A stretch of DNA of 64,000 nt from Oscillatoria sp. SIO1A7. Its GTDB lineage: Bacteria > Cyanobacteriota > Cyanobacteriia > Cyanobacteriales > Laspinemataceae. Where the stretch lies: assembly GCA_010672965.1 (NCBI GenBank), contig JAAHFN010000010.1:24701-88700 (forward strand). The letters are read 5' to 3'. Each line of letters opens with the position of its first letter. Within the stretch, counting starts at the first letter, position 1. The notes beneath the pieces were generated by a model. It was not told the DNA's origin. It saw nothing but the letters and a program-made list of their open reading frames with translations, and searched no databases. Of this stretch, positions 25,942 to 35,320 are shown piece by piece. Both the position numbers and the translations under genes were made by a program.

Positions 25942-27561
25942 CTAGGAAGTCATCTCCTTAATTTGTTCTAGTAATCTTTCTGCTTTATTTAATTGGTTGG
26001 CTTGAATATTAGCTATATCTTCTGGCGACAAACTCCGAGCATGAAGTCTATGTTGAAGCTTTTTCGGTATAAATTCATTCAGTAAAATCAAGCACCACCT
26101 CAAACCATACAAAGGCAAATAAGAACTTAATCGATCTTTAAAATATAAATCATCAACAAAAAGCTTCCCTGCATAATTAATCCATTTATTTTTTAAAGCT
26201 TGAGAAAGGTTCATGCCAGGATGCCAGTAAAAATCGGAAACTAATTTAACCGGATCGTCCCAACCGAAGTATTCAAAGTCAACAAATACAAATTGGTCAT
26301 CTTCAGTTCTAAGGGCATTATGAGCCCCAAAGTCAGAAGGACTGAGAATTTGTAAAGAGCGAGGCAGCGATCTAGTAAAAAACTCTCTACAGTTGTTTTT
26401 TACTGTTTCTGTTACCAATTTTAAATAAGGGTCAAAGTTGTCTCTGAAAAATACTTGAACTGGTTCCGATTCAACGTTTTGCAATCTTTGTCTTCGTTGT
26501 TCAATCTGCCTGACTATTTCTGCTCCAGAGAGACAGGCTTCTGAAGCTTCACCAAACAATTTACTAAATTCCTCGACCTCCAATCGACTATCATTCAATA
26601 GACGTTGAAGAAAATCAAATGCTTGACCTAAAAAAGATTCATCGATTTTATCTATTGACTTGCCGTTAATCCAGCTATAAATTCCCCAACCAAGGTTCGT
26701 ATCTACCACAATAGATTCAGGAACCGGATATTTTTTTGCAAATAGAGTTTGGTAGGCTGTCGATTCAGTTTCTAGGCGGGGACGCGAGTCGTGCTGGCGA
26801 TCGGGGTAAACCTTAAGTATATAATCCTGTTGGGAACCAAGTAACTTGTAAGTTTTGCTATTGCCTTGCCCCTTTTTAAGATGTGCTTCCTGTATTGCGA
26901 GTTTCGGAAAATTATGTGTAGTCAATTTGACTACATCTATTTCGCTCCAAAATTTATATATATAATTAGTTATTTCTCGCCAAGACGAACACTTAGCTAT
27001 AGACTCTTCCTGCGAGCTATTAAAATTAGTTCTAAACCCTATTTTGTGAATATTTGGAAAATTATCATCAGCTAAAACTGCACATAAATCGTCAATAAAA
27101 TGAGTACACTCTAGGGATTTAATGCGAGCAATTTTCTCTTGTCTTGTCGATTCAAAAAATACATCGTTTTTTCTTATAGAAACAAAACTATCTCCTATTA
27201 TTCCCTTATTTTGCATCCACTTCAAAGCCTGTTCGCGAAGAGATATTTTCTCTTCGTCAAAATGGCCAAACTCTGTTTTGTGACTGACAATAAATATTTG
27301 ATGACCGCGCAGTTTACTCAAGTATAAAAACTCATAAAAACCTGGAAATATATCCGCTCCGAGCATATACTTACCGTAAACTTTACCCTGTAACCTTTGC
27401 CATAGCAAATCTCCTTCAGGTTTTTCTAGAATTTTTTCCTTTACATCGCTTTTAAAAAAAATGTTTTCTCCTGTTACAAACCCTAACTCAGTTGCAATTT
27501 TTGGGAATAGGCGATCGTAACAGGCGATCGTATTGTCAAAATCAATACCTATAAGAAACAT
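25942..27561 (-). CDS. HAD-like phosphatase fused to aminoglycoside-phosphotransferase-like kinase
   Basis: A 539-residue fusion. Residues 1-185 are HAD-like: FLIGIDFDNTIACYDRLF holds the nucleophile and second Asp, FIVSHKTEFG fits motif II, and CTHFIDDLCAVLAD fits motif IV. Residues 195-539 are an APH/choline-kinase-like domain: DYILKVYPD (nucleotide-binding Lys), LSPSDFGAHNALRTEDDQFVFVDFEYFGWDDP (catalytic loop Asp...Asn and metal-binding Asp). Having a phosphatase and a kinase in one chain suggests moving a phosphate between sugar positions, as heptose kinase and GmhB do separately. Specificity is inferred. It overlaps the upstream epimerase by one base. Confidence 0.78.
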   Translation of the reverse strand: MFLIGIDFDNTIACYDRLFPKIATELGFVTGENIFFKSDVKEKILEKPEGDLLWQRLQGKVYGKYMLGADIFPGFYEFLYLSKLRGHQIFIVSHKTEFGHFDEEKISLREQALKWMQNKGIIGDSFVSIRKNDVFFESTRQEKIARIKSLECTHFIDDLCAVLADDNFPNIHKIGFRTNFNSSQEESIAKCSSWREITNYIYKFWSEIDVVKLTTHNFPKLAIQEAHLKKGQGNSKTYKLLGSQQDYILKVYPDRQHDSRPRLETESTAYQTLFAKKYPVPESIVVDTNLGWGIYSWINGKSIDKIDESFLGQAFDFLQRLLNDSRLEVEEFSKLFGEASEACLSGAEIVRQIEQRRQRLQNVESEPVQVFFRDNFDPYLKLVTETVKNNCREFFTRSLPRSLQILSPSDFGAHNALRTEDDQFVFVDFEYFGWDDPVKLVSDFYWHPGMNLSQALKNKWINYAGKLFVDDLYFKDRLSSYLPLYGLRWCLILLNEFIPKKLQHRLHARSLSPEDIANIQANQLNKAERLLEQIKEMTS

Positions 27562-28553
27562 TACTTTAACTGTAACCTCTGCATCCGCTTAATATTAAAA
27601 TATCGCTCGTCTGTCAGGGAATTGGGAAGCAACCCAGCCTCAAAAGCCTGCTTCATATCCTCAACAGCATCACCGATTGTGTGTTTGGGGACAAACCCCA
27701 ACTTATCAGCAATTTTCTTAGAAGAAATATGGTAAGAACGATTGTCATTAGTTGGTGTAGTAACTAACTTAACATCTTCACCCATAACCTGCTGAACCGT
27801 TTCAGCTAATTTTAAAACCGATTGATTTTCATAGCCAGCATTAAAAATTTCTCCCGCTATCTTTTCCCTTGGTGCCTTTAGTAAAACCAAATAGCTCTCA
27901 ACCATATCCTCAATATGGATGTTAGGACGTAGCTGCTTTCCTCCAAAAACACTTATCTCTCTTTTGTGAAAGGCCAAATTAGAAAGGATATTCACCACCA
28001 CATCTAACCGTTGGCGCGGCGAGTAACCGCATACTGTGGCTGGACGAATAGTGACTGTCGTAAATTCTGGCGATTGATATTCGGCTAAAATTTTCTCACA
28101 ATCGGCCTTAAATCTAGAGTAGTCAGTCAAAGGCTCCAGAGACATTTCTTCATGGACGTCAGGTTCCTCTTTGATTCCGTAAACTGAGGATGAAGAAGCA
28201 TAAATCAATCTTTTGATACCAGCTTGCTTGCTAATTTCAACTAGCGGTCTAAAAGCATCTAAATTAATTGATTTACCTAATTCTGGGTTCAGTTCAAAAC
28301 TGGGATCGTTAGAAATACAAGCTAGATGAATAACAGCATCATGGCCTGGTATTGTCTCTTGCAAAAGACTGCTATCTCGAATATCTCCTTTAATAGTTTG
28401 CAGGTTAGGATGAGGAGTCAACACTTCCTCACCATAAATCATTAAATCTAAAACTGTAACCCGATAACCTTCTTCCAGCAAACGCGGGACTAACCTAGAT
28501 CCAACATATCCAGCCCCACCAGTAATATAAACTTGCTTAATTTCTTCTGTCAT
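27561..28553 (-). CDS. NAD-dependent sugar epimerase/dehydratase
   Basis: A 330-residue extended short-chain dehydrogenase. VYITGGAGYVGSRLVPRLLE is the NAD-binding Gly motif, VIHLACISNDPSFELNPE follows, and YASSSSVYG with DYSRFKADCE gives the Ser and Tyr-x3-Lys catalytic residues. RPATVCGYSPRQRLDVVVN matches a subgroup that often acts on unusual nucleotide sugars. Its stop overlaps the start of the HAD-kinase gene. The substrate is unknown; a C4 or C5 epimerisation or a dehydration is possible. Confidence 0.84.
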   Translation of the reverse strand: MTEEIKQVYITGGAGYVGSRLVPRLLEEGYRVTVLDLMIYGEEVLTPHPNLQTIKGDIRDSSLLQETIPGHDAVIHLACISNDPSFELNPELGKSINLDAFRPLVEISKQAGIKRLIYASSSSVYGIKEEPDVHEEMSLEPLTDYSRFKADCEKILAEYQSPEFTTVTIRPATVCGYSPRQRLDVVVNILSNLAFHKREISVFGGKQLRPNIHIEDMVESYLVLLKAPREKIAGEIFNAGYENQSVLKLAETVQQVMGEDVKLVTTPTNDNRSYHISSKKIADKLGFVPKHTIGDAVEDMKQAFEAGLLPNSLTDERYFNIKRMQRLQLK

Positions 28554-28588
28554 TGCCTCTATTTTTAACTCGTTCTCAACAAAATAAA

Positions 28589-29578
28589 CTAAGATAAGTA
28601 TTTAAACCAATCTTTAGTTGCTGTAGCAATATTTTCTGGCGTCCATACGGGAGCATTTCGCCAATATTCAATATTTTCTATAATTTTAGCCACTCCCTCT
28701 TCAATGGCAACTTTAGGCGACCATCCTAATTCTTTACCAATTTTAGTGATATCGGCAAAAGTACAGTCTGGCTCTCCTGGGCGTTTGGGAATATAAGTCT
28801 TTTCTCCACCTAGAAGCTCGACTAAACGGTTAACGGAAACAGTTTTTCCGCTACCGACATTATATATTTCGCAGACGCGATCGCTCTTTGCCGCTGCTAC
28901 CATTGCCTCTGCCACATCCGTAACATAAGTAAAATCTCTCGTTTGCTCGCCAGTCCCGACAATGGTAAAGGGTTTATTGTTTAACTTTTGAGCTAAAAAT
29001 ACACCAAATACTGCTCCATAAGTGCCCGAAGTACGGGAGCGAGTCCCATAAACATTAAAGAAGCGCAAAGATAGAGCTGGCAGTTTATACACCTGAGCCC
29101 AGTGCATCACTAACTCTTCCCCCAATCGCTTGGTTAAAGCATAGGGATACTGCGGCTGAATTGGGGCTGTTTCTGGTGTTGGATAGTTATCGGGAATACC
29201 ATAGCAGGAAGAAGAGGCAGCGTAGATAAACCGCTTAACTCCAGAGGCCACGCTTGCTTGTAAAACATTAAACGTTCCATCAACATTAGCTTTAAAATAA
29301 GCATCTGGTTTTTGGATGCTAGGAACAATATCTGCTAGAGCTGCTAAATGAAAAACCCAATCAATATCTTTAAATTTACCAATCCAAGAAGAGGGGGTAG
29401 AAATATCGCACTCTACTAACTCAATTCGATCCTTGACGCGATCCAGGTTTTCAGGACGCCCCGTACTGAAATTGTCTAGAACGATAATTTCATGGTTTAG
29501 ACTTAGTAGAGAATCAACAACATGACTGCCAATAAACCCCGCTCCTCCCGTAACAAGCGATCGCATTTTCTTGTCCAT
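28589..29578 (-). CDS. NAD-dependent nucleotide-sugar epimerase (GalE/WbpP-like)
   Basis: A 329-residue extended short-chain dehydrogenase. MRSLVTGGAGFIGSHVVDSLL, DNFSTGRPENL, FHLAALADIVPSIQKP, YAASSSCYGIPDNYPTPE and YPYALTKRLGEELVMHW (catalytic Tyr and Lys) are all present, followed by RFFNVYGTRSRTSGTYGAV. The start could also be the Met at codon 5. It follows the SIS gene by 2 bases. Likely a C4 epimerase of an NDP-sugar in the same pathway. Confidence 0.86.
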   Translation of the reverse strand: MDKKMRSLVTGGAGFIGSHVVDSLLSLNHEIIVLDNFSTGRPENLDRVKDRIELVECDISTPSSWIGKFKDIDWVFHLAALADIVPSIQKPDAYFKANVDGTFNVLQASVASGVKRFIYAASSSCYGIPDNYPTPETAPIQPQYPYALTKRLGEELVMHWAQVYKLPALSLRFFNVYGTRSRTSGTYGAVFGVFLAQKLNNKPFTIVGTGEQTRDFTYVTDVAEAMVAAAKSDRVCEIYNVGSGKTVSVNRLVELLGGEKTYIPKRPGEPDCTFADITKIGKELGWSPKVAIEEGVAKIIENIEYWRNAPVWTPENIATATKDWFKYLS

Positions 29579-29580
29579 CT

Positions 29581-30234
29581 TTAATTAACAGCCATTAGTT
29601 TTGATTCTTTTGCCGATTCTTCACACAACCACTGCATGCAGATGTGACCTACAATTAACTGTAAATCCTCGGCAATTTGCATATCATCCACTGGAAAATG
29701 AATTGGCACTTGAGCTATTTCTTTACATTTCCCTCCCGAATAGCCCAAGATAGCGAAGGTTTTCATCCCCATTTCATTACCAACCTTCAAAGCCTGGACT
29801 ATATTGGCTGAATTGCCACTTCCAGATAAGACAATCAAAACATCCCCAGCATTGGCTTTGACTCTTAACTGCTGGGCATAAATGCGATCGTAACCCAAAT
29901 CATTCGCCAAGCAAGTCACAACTGCGGGATTGGCGCTTAATGCTTCTACATTAATTCCCCCACCTACTTTCATCCCTGCCCCATAAATCAAGTCATTTGC
30001 CATATGAATGGCATTGCCCGCACTACCCCCATTTCCACATAAATAGACAGTCTTGTTGCTTCTCCAGGCTGACAACAAAGCGAAGCCCAACTGGGGAATT
30101 ATCGTCATTGCATCCAGCTCTAAGGCTTGCTGTAGCTTCCTGGCATAACTTCTGATATGGCCTTCCATTTTTCCATTGATCGATATTTCAACTAATGGAT
30201 TTTTTTGATTACCGTTTTGATTGCCGTTTAACAT
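29581..30234 (-). CDS. SIS-domain phosphoheptose isomerase-like protein (GmhA-like)
   Basis: A 217-residue SIS protein. VYLCGNGGSAGNAIHMANDL is the GmhA sugar-phosphate-binding loop, VLIVLSGSGNSANIVQAL the second phosphate site, and DDMQIAEDLQLIVGHICMQWL the C-terminal helix with Gln and His used in isomerisation. GmhA converts sedoheptulose 7-phosphate to D-glycero-D-manno-heptose 7-phosphate. A dedicated transketolase in the same operon could make that ketose. The N-terminal 25 residues (NGNQNGNQKN) are low-complexity and the true start may be internal. Confidence 0.82.
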   Translation of the reverse strand: MLNGNQNGNQKNPLVEISINGKMEGHIRSYARKLQQALELDAMTIIPQLGFALLSAWRSNKTVYLCGNGGSAGNAIHMANDLIYGAGMKVGGGINVEALSANPAVVTCLANDLGYDRIYAQQLRVKANAGDVLIVLSGSGNSANIVQALKVGNEMGMKTFAILGYSGGKCKEIAQVPIHFPVDDMQIAEDLQLIVGHICMQWLCEESAKESKLMAVN

Positions 30235-30237
30235 TAC

Positions 30238-32094
30238 CTACACGCTCAATTCTTTATCTAATGGTTTCGTTCCATTCATTGTCGAACCAACCACCCGAGC
30301 CATTTGCTGAAATTTTATATTTTTTTTGCACAACTCTTCATAAGTGCCCGCATCCACAATCTTTCCTTTGTCCATAAAATAGAGACAGTGGCAATTTTTA
30401 ACCGTACTTAAGCGGTGAGCTATTATAATGAGTGTTTTTTCCCCACTCAGTTTCTCCACAGCCTCCATCACCCCAGCTTCAGTCTGATTATCTAGAGCCG
30501 CCGTTGCCTCGTCCATTACTAAAATCTCTGGATTGTGATACAAAGCTCTAGCAATTCCAACTCTTTGCCTCTGACCTCCGGAAAGTCTCACTCCGTCTTC
30601 GCCCACTAAAGTATCTAATCCTTGGGGTAAGTCTTTGACTAACTCAGTCAACTGAGCTGACTTCACTGCAGACTCAATCCACTCTTCTTCAATCTCATCC
30701 TCTGGAATGCCAAAGGCAATATTATTTCTCAGAGTATCATCGCATAGGTAAATGGTTTGTGGAATATAACCTATCGATCGCTGCCAAGATGGCAAATCTT
30801 CGTGAATATCGCGATCGTCAACTAAAACTTGCCCTTGAGTCGGCGGCAACAAACCCAGAATCACATCTACAATAGTTGTCTTACCAGCTCCTGATGACCC
30901 CACAAAACCAACCGATTTTCCTTTAGGAATTATCAGAGAAATACCTTTCAAGGAAGTATCGCTAGAGCCAGGATATCTATAAACAACATTACCTAATTCT
31001 ATAGCATTTTTCAGCACCTCTTTTTTACTGCCAGATCCGCTCCAGTTGAGTTTTCCTCGGTTAGTTTTTTCAATGGCTTTTAGCTCCATCAAGTCATGAT
31101 ATATGACATCAACTGAATGGGAGCTAAAACGAATTTGAGTAACTGCGTTCAAGATTCTATTAATCGAAGGCATCAGCCGAAAAGTCGCCGCTGCAAATAA
31201 AGACAGGGTTGGTATTAAACTACTTAAATTTTTACCCTGAGCTATAATTGAGATTATAATTAATATCAATCCGACAATAGCTATAGACTCAATAAAAAAT
31301 CTCGGCAGTTGACTAACAATCTGAACAAACTGTAAAGTATTTGTATAATCTAAACTATTATTTTTATATTCGTCAATAAACAATTGCTCTCGACCTAAAA
31401 CCTTAGCCTCTTTAACTCCTCCTAAACCTTGATGAATGGTCTTAATCACTTTTGTGCCAGTGTCTTGGCGAAGCTTGCCCAACTTGCTTAACTTAATTCT
31501 TACAAGCCTATAAAAAATAAGCGTTGCTAGAGCAATCGAGCCTGCTGCTGCTAGAGAAGTAAGAGGCTCTAGAAACAATAGCAGTAAAGCTACGCAAGCA
31601 AGGACTGTAATTTCGGTTATTGCCCAAACTCCAGTAATTAAAACATTATTAAAAATAGCTGGAGCTTCGCCACTTAAATTTCTAATTAATTCTGCACTGT
31701 TGCGCTGTAAATGGAAAGTATATGGACTGTACAGATAGGCTCGAAAGAGTCGAGAACACAATTCAACTTGCTTGCTATAAATAAAGCGGCACTGTAGATA
31801 GGTTAGCCCAGTCAAATAAGCATTTTTAGTTAAATAAATACAAATAAAACTCAACCCAGACCAGATTAAAAACTGACTAATTTCCGGTTCGCCCAGCAGT
31901 TGATACACCCATCCCAGAATTCCCCCCTCTTGAACGAGTTGAGGATTTTCCATTAGAGAAATCAACGGAAAAACCGAGCCTACTCCCAAAGTCTCAAAGC
32001 CAGCACCAATAAGAATCAGGATAAAAAGCCCTGCGATTTGCCACTTTTCTCTAGTTGTGAATAAATACAGTAACTTTTTTAATAATTTCATCAA
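30238..32094 (-). CDS. ABC transporter, fused permease and ATPase (MsbA/PglK-like)
   Basis: A 618-residue half-transporter. Six membrane segments lie in residues 1-330 (for example FILILIGAGFETLGVGSVFPLI and IIAQGKNLSSLIPTLSLFAA). The ATPase follows: VGFVGSSGAGKTTIVDVILG (Walker A), RLSGGQRQRVGIARAL (signature), EILVMDEATAALDNQT (Walker B) and IIIAHRLS (H-loop). Homologues flip lipid-linked glycans across the inner membrane. It is the first gene of the long minus-strand run and separates the glycan island from the transposon debris to its right. Confidence 0.9.
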   Translation of the reverse strand: MMKLLKKLLYLFTTREKWQIAGLFILILIGAGFETLGVGSVFPLISLMENPQLVQEGGILGWVYQLLGEPEISQFLIWSGLSFICIYLTKNAYLTGLTYLQCRFIYSKQVELCSRLFRAYLYSPYTFHLQRNSAELIRNLSGEAPAIFNNVLITGVWAITEITVLACVALLLLFLEPLTSLAAAGSIALATLIFYRLVRIKLSKLGKLRQDTGTKVIKTIHQGLGGVKEAKVLGREQLFIDEYKNNSLDYTNTLQFVQIVSQLPRFFIESIAIVGLILIIISIIAQGKNLSSLIPTLSLFAAATFRLMPSINRILNAVTQIRFSSHSVDVIYHDLMELKAIEKTNRGKLNWSGSGSKKEVLKNAIELGNVVYRYPGSSDTSLKGISLIIPKGKSVGFVGSSGAGKTTIVDVILGLLPPTQGQVLVDDRDIHEDLPSWQRSIGYIPQTIYLCDDTLRNNIAFGIPEDEIEEEWIESAVKSAQLTELVKDLPQGLDTLVGEDGVRLSGGQRQRVGIARALYHNPEILVMDEATAALDNQTEAGVMEAVEKLSGEKTLIIIAHRLSTVKNCHCLYFMDKGKIVDAGTYEELCKKNIKFQQMARVVGSTMNGTKPLDKELSV

Positions 32095-32853
32095 TTAGTC
32101 TGACTTGTGATTATCTAACACGATCTCCAAAAACCAATGCTTTACTCAATTGGCTAATTAACTTTGTAACTTATACATATAAGGGTTAACCATTTGTAAC
32201 TTAATATCGCGCTAATAACCCAAATTATCGGCAAACATCTACATAGCAATCCAGCACCACATAATAGGGTACTTGCAAAATCAAATCCGTTTCTAAACCT
32301 GCCTCTTATACAGAGGCTGACTAGCACATGGCAAAGTTTGACTCAAATCTGCGACTTTAGTTCCAGGGGTTGCAAAATTTTTTTGTTGTTCCTAATTATG
32401 ACTGTATAGCTGAAAAATTTGTATATACCTCGCGTACCAATCAGATCGGATACCTAGCAGTCCATTGCGACGATACCCTTGCAATAGATAGGGTTATAAT
32501 AGGCCCAATTCGAGGAGCTATCGCTTCGACAATTAACTCTCGGTCCCTTCAATACCCTTAGGGACTTGCAAAAAAAAGACATACCAATTAACTGAGACTT
32601 GAATGATTTGTGGATACCCTGTACTTGTGGAGCCCAAAATTTAGGGGCCAAACAATATAGCTCCCAATGGGTTCCGTATATGTCAAGCATAAATCGTAAG
32701 AGGTGCTTTTCCCTTGGTAAAAATTCTGAATCTGTCAGTTCCCTGTAAAAAACGCGCTCGACGATTAAACAACACGATCGCTCTTTTGAGCGATAAAGTC
32801 TAAGGAGCGCATCAGGCAACGGATCGCGGTTCATCCGAACCTGCTATGGAAAA
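32095..32853. other. Intergenic region upstream of the glycan island, no convincing gene
   Basis: About 760 bases. A 126-codon minus frame (32454-32834) has no recognisable family, contains cysteine-rich odd composition, and overlaps an equally unconvincing plus frame. The region probably contains the promoter for the ABC-transporter-led operon, but the end nearest the ISL3 fragment may itself be decayed mobile DNA. Confidence 0.4.
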
Positions 32854-33072
32854 CTAACTAGAAAAATGCCAAGTTAAAAAGGATCTGATTTCAAAATTTC
32901 TAAAACTTCTAAAGCCAAATGCTCGTCTTTTTATTAGCTTCAATTTGTTATTTATACCTTCAACTACTCCTTGAGTAGTTCTTTCGTCAAAATATGCAAT
33001 TATTTCAGATATCCACCTTTTAACTGTCTTGCTTGCCTTTGGAAATAATTCCTTACTATTAGCTAGCCAAAT
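32854..33072 (-). pseudogene. ISL3-family transposase C-terminal fragment
   Basis: The minus frame reads KELFPKASKTVKRWISEIIAYF, then DERTTQGVVEGINNKLKLIKRRAFGFRSF and a final LTWHF, the C-terminal signature of ISL3 (DDE_Tnp_ISL3) transposases, with the third catalytic Glu in VVEGINN. A stop precedes it at about 33075. Only about 70 residues survive of the usual 400. Confidence 0.82.
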
Positions 33073-33086
33073 CTATTGGTACATTC

Positions 33087-33410
33087 TCATGCATACTCGT
33101 TGCTAGCCAATAAAATACAATTTTGTTCTAAATTATAACTCGTGCGTCTACCCTTTTCTAAGTTTAGTTTTTTGGCTTGTTTTGTTGTTATTTCAACTCG
33201 TCCGATACAAGTTTTTACGGTTCTGGTTTTTCCAGCCGTTGTCCCTGTCGATTCTGCAAAAAAACTGGCAATATCTGGAGCTACTGTATCTAAAACATGT
33301 TGCCTCACGGTCATCTCTATAGATGAGAAGTCTTTTACTTGCTCTGATGGCGTATTTTCAAATAATATTTTAGCCGCTTCCTTAAGGTGATGCTGTAGTT
33401 TCTCTTGCTA
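33087..33410 (-). pseudogene. ISKra4-family transposase N-terminal fragment
   Basis: The minus frame LQHHLKEAAKILFENTPSEQV, then VRQHVLDTVAPDIASFF, TAGKTRTVKTCIGRVEI and TKQAKKLNLEKGRRTSYNLEQN aligns with the first ORF of the ISKra4 element at 34910 (equivalent: TEVAEILYRNS, RQKILLHVSPKIALFF, RGRKRQIKTTVGSIYL). No start codon remains in frame and the rest is missing. It belonged to a different, older ISKra4 copy. Confidence 0.7.
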
Positions 33411-33463
33411 GGGAGCGGTTCATTTTTTATCCCTTATTAATTTTGGTATATCGACAGAACAGC

Positions 33464-33491
33464 GCAAAATGTATTATATAATACATTTTGC
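33464..33491. repeat. 28-bp perfect palindrome GCAAAATGTATTAT/ATAATACATTTTGC
   Basis: GCAAAATGTATTAT is followed directly by its exact reverse complement, with no loop. It lies between the ISKra4 and IS1634 relics. It could be a regulator-binding site, a cruciform, or fused transposon ends. Nothing nearby identifies which. Confidence 0.7.
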
Positions 33492-34847
33492 TTTTGTCAA
33501 TAGCTAATACCCTCTTATAAGCATAGCGCGATCGCGCCATGTCTGCAAGAGTCATCACTCTTTTTTGGTGATTTTTCTGAGCATTTATACTTAGTGCCTG
33601 AATGGGATGCTCCCCTGCTGGTCTTTGTATTTAGACAGTATTTCTTCTGAAGTTAAATTTTGTCTATCTAAAACATTAGTTGCCAAAATAAAGCGTCCGG
33701 CAGACCCACGATTCCTTTGCACGTTTTCTAAACAAACAGCAATTATGACTTCCTCTACTTTATAGTTCAGCTCTTTTGATTTTTTACGACTACTTTTACT
33801 GTCATTTGCTTTAATTTTTACCTTGGTTATTTTGTGATAACCTTTCTAAGCGAGCGAGCTGCCGCTTTTTCTGCATCGGTAACACAAGCAAATTATCGAT
33901 TTCTTAGTTATCCTATTTTTTTTAGTGCTAATTGCCAATCTTTTTCTATTCTTTTTGCCATGATCTTTAGGTATGATTCTCTTCTTTTCTCACTTTCAAC
34001 TACCACCCATCTTTGTTCTATTCCTCCATAATTGTTTTTGAACTCCAAATAACGATAGCCCGTTAGTTGGCTTTTAGTAAATTCATCTGAATCTATTTCG
34101 CTAACTAGCTTTTTTGCAGCTTTCACGGTCAATGGTACTCTAGAAATCCACCTCATATTTTTAAAATTACCTATGTTTTCTTGCGTATAAAAAGCACTGT
34201 CTGCTACCATCAAGCTATCCAATCTTAGTTGCTTCTTAAAATCTATCATTGCGCTTGCAAATTGTTTTTGGTCTGATTCATTGCCCGAGCCTATTCTCAT
34301 CCATAACGGCACGTCCCCGTCTGAAGTGCATACTAAATCCATCACAAATTGCTTCAGGTCGGGCCTGGTCGGGCCTGTGGTCTCTTGAATACCCGTAAGT
34401 TATATTAATTACTTGGGGTTCTTCTGACTCTTCTGGGTTAGCGCTACCTGTTTTATACTCTCCATGAACGTGAAAAGAACTAGAATATAAATGGGTTGTT
34501 TCTACATTTAGTTGATATTTTTTCATAACCTCTATAACAATAGAAATAAATATTTAGTCTACTCCCCTTTTATACAGCTTATCTAAAATTCTTCCCAAGC
34601 GATCGTCGTTTAAATATTCCGCTTTTACTCCTTCCCCTATTAGGTGTTCAGTTGCCTTTCCTTCAAAAAACTTCCCGAATAGATACAGAGGGGATGACAC
34701 TAACCCTAATCCGTTTAATATGGGTGCATTTCAATTTTGCAAATAGACCTAAAAATGGGCCCTTATTAAAGGACCTCTATTATTAGTGGCTCCCCATTGA
34801 AAATATAAGAAATAATTCTTTGGGTTTGTGTTATATGTTATAGTGAT

Positions 34848-34871
34848 AGTCAAAGAGGTACCTCTTTGACT
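34848..34871. promoter_or_regulatory. 24-bp perfect palindrome upstream of the ISKra4 transposase
   Basis: AGTCAAAGAGGT is followed by its exact reverse complement ACCTCTTTGACT, ending 38 bases before the first transposase ATG and inside the IS. In some IS elements a hairpin at this place shields the transposase start from readthrough transcripts; that role here is inference. A site for a dimeric repressor is another possibility. Confidence 0.5.
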
Positions 34872-34909
34872 GGGGCGAATAAATCAAATGAGTTAAGTTT
34901 GTAATAAAA

Positions 34910-35320
34910 ATGAATCCCGAAGATAAAGAACGTCTGGATGCTTGTATTACTGAAGTCGCGGAGATTTTGTATCGAAATAGTTCTAGTTCTGATTTACAGC
35001 AAGATTTTGAGCATTTAGAACAGACGATTAGACAAAAAATATTATTGCATGTAAGCCCGAAAATTGCCCTTTTTTTTATCCAAAAAATAACCGAGACTAA
35101 TAGGGGTCGAAAGCGCCAAATAAAAACGACTGTTGGCTCGATTTATTTGCGCGGTCAACAGGGGAAAAAATTGGGGATAGCACCATACAAAATAATTTCT
35201 CCTTTTTTGCAAAAATGTTGTTTGTTGATTAGTGCAAATAACTCATATATAGATGGAGAAAAGGCTCTTGAGTTTTTAACAGGATTAAAAAGTCAGATAC
35301 CACATTGCAGCGGCAAGTAA
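34910..35320 (+). CDS. ISKra4-family transposase, N-terminal ORF
   Basis: 136 residues: LDACITEVAEILYRNSSS, then RQKILLHVSPKIALFFIQKITETNRGRKRQIKTTVGSIYLRGQQGKKLG and ALEFLTGL. In single-ORF relatives this region continues directly into the catalytic part. Here the frame ends in SQIPHCSGK and the next ORF takes over in the -1 frame. An A5 run at 35287-35291 lies just before the change. Reading -1 there gives KKSDTTLQRQV, closer to my memory of the family join than the zero frame. Confidence 0.82.
   Translation: MNPEDKERLDACITEVAEILYRNSSSSDLQQDFEHLEQTIRQKILLHVSPKIALFFIQKITETNRGRKRQIKTTVGSIYLRGQQGKKLGIAPYKIISPFLQKCCLLISANNSYIDGEKALEFLTGLKSQIPHCSGK

Noticed and set aside
32454..32834. 126-codon minus-strand ORF upstream of the ABC transporter
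   Set aside because: No known domain, odd composition, and a competing plus-strand frame; likely chance or decayed mobile DNA.
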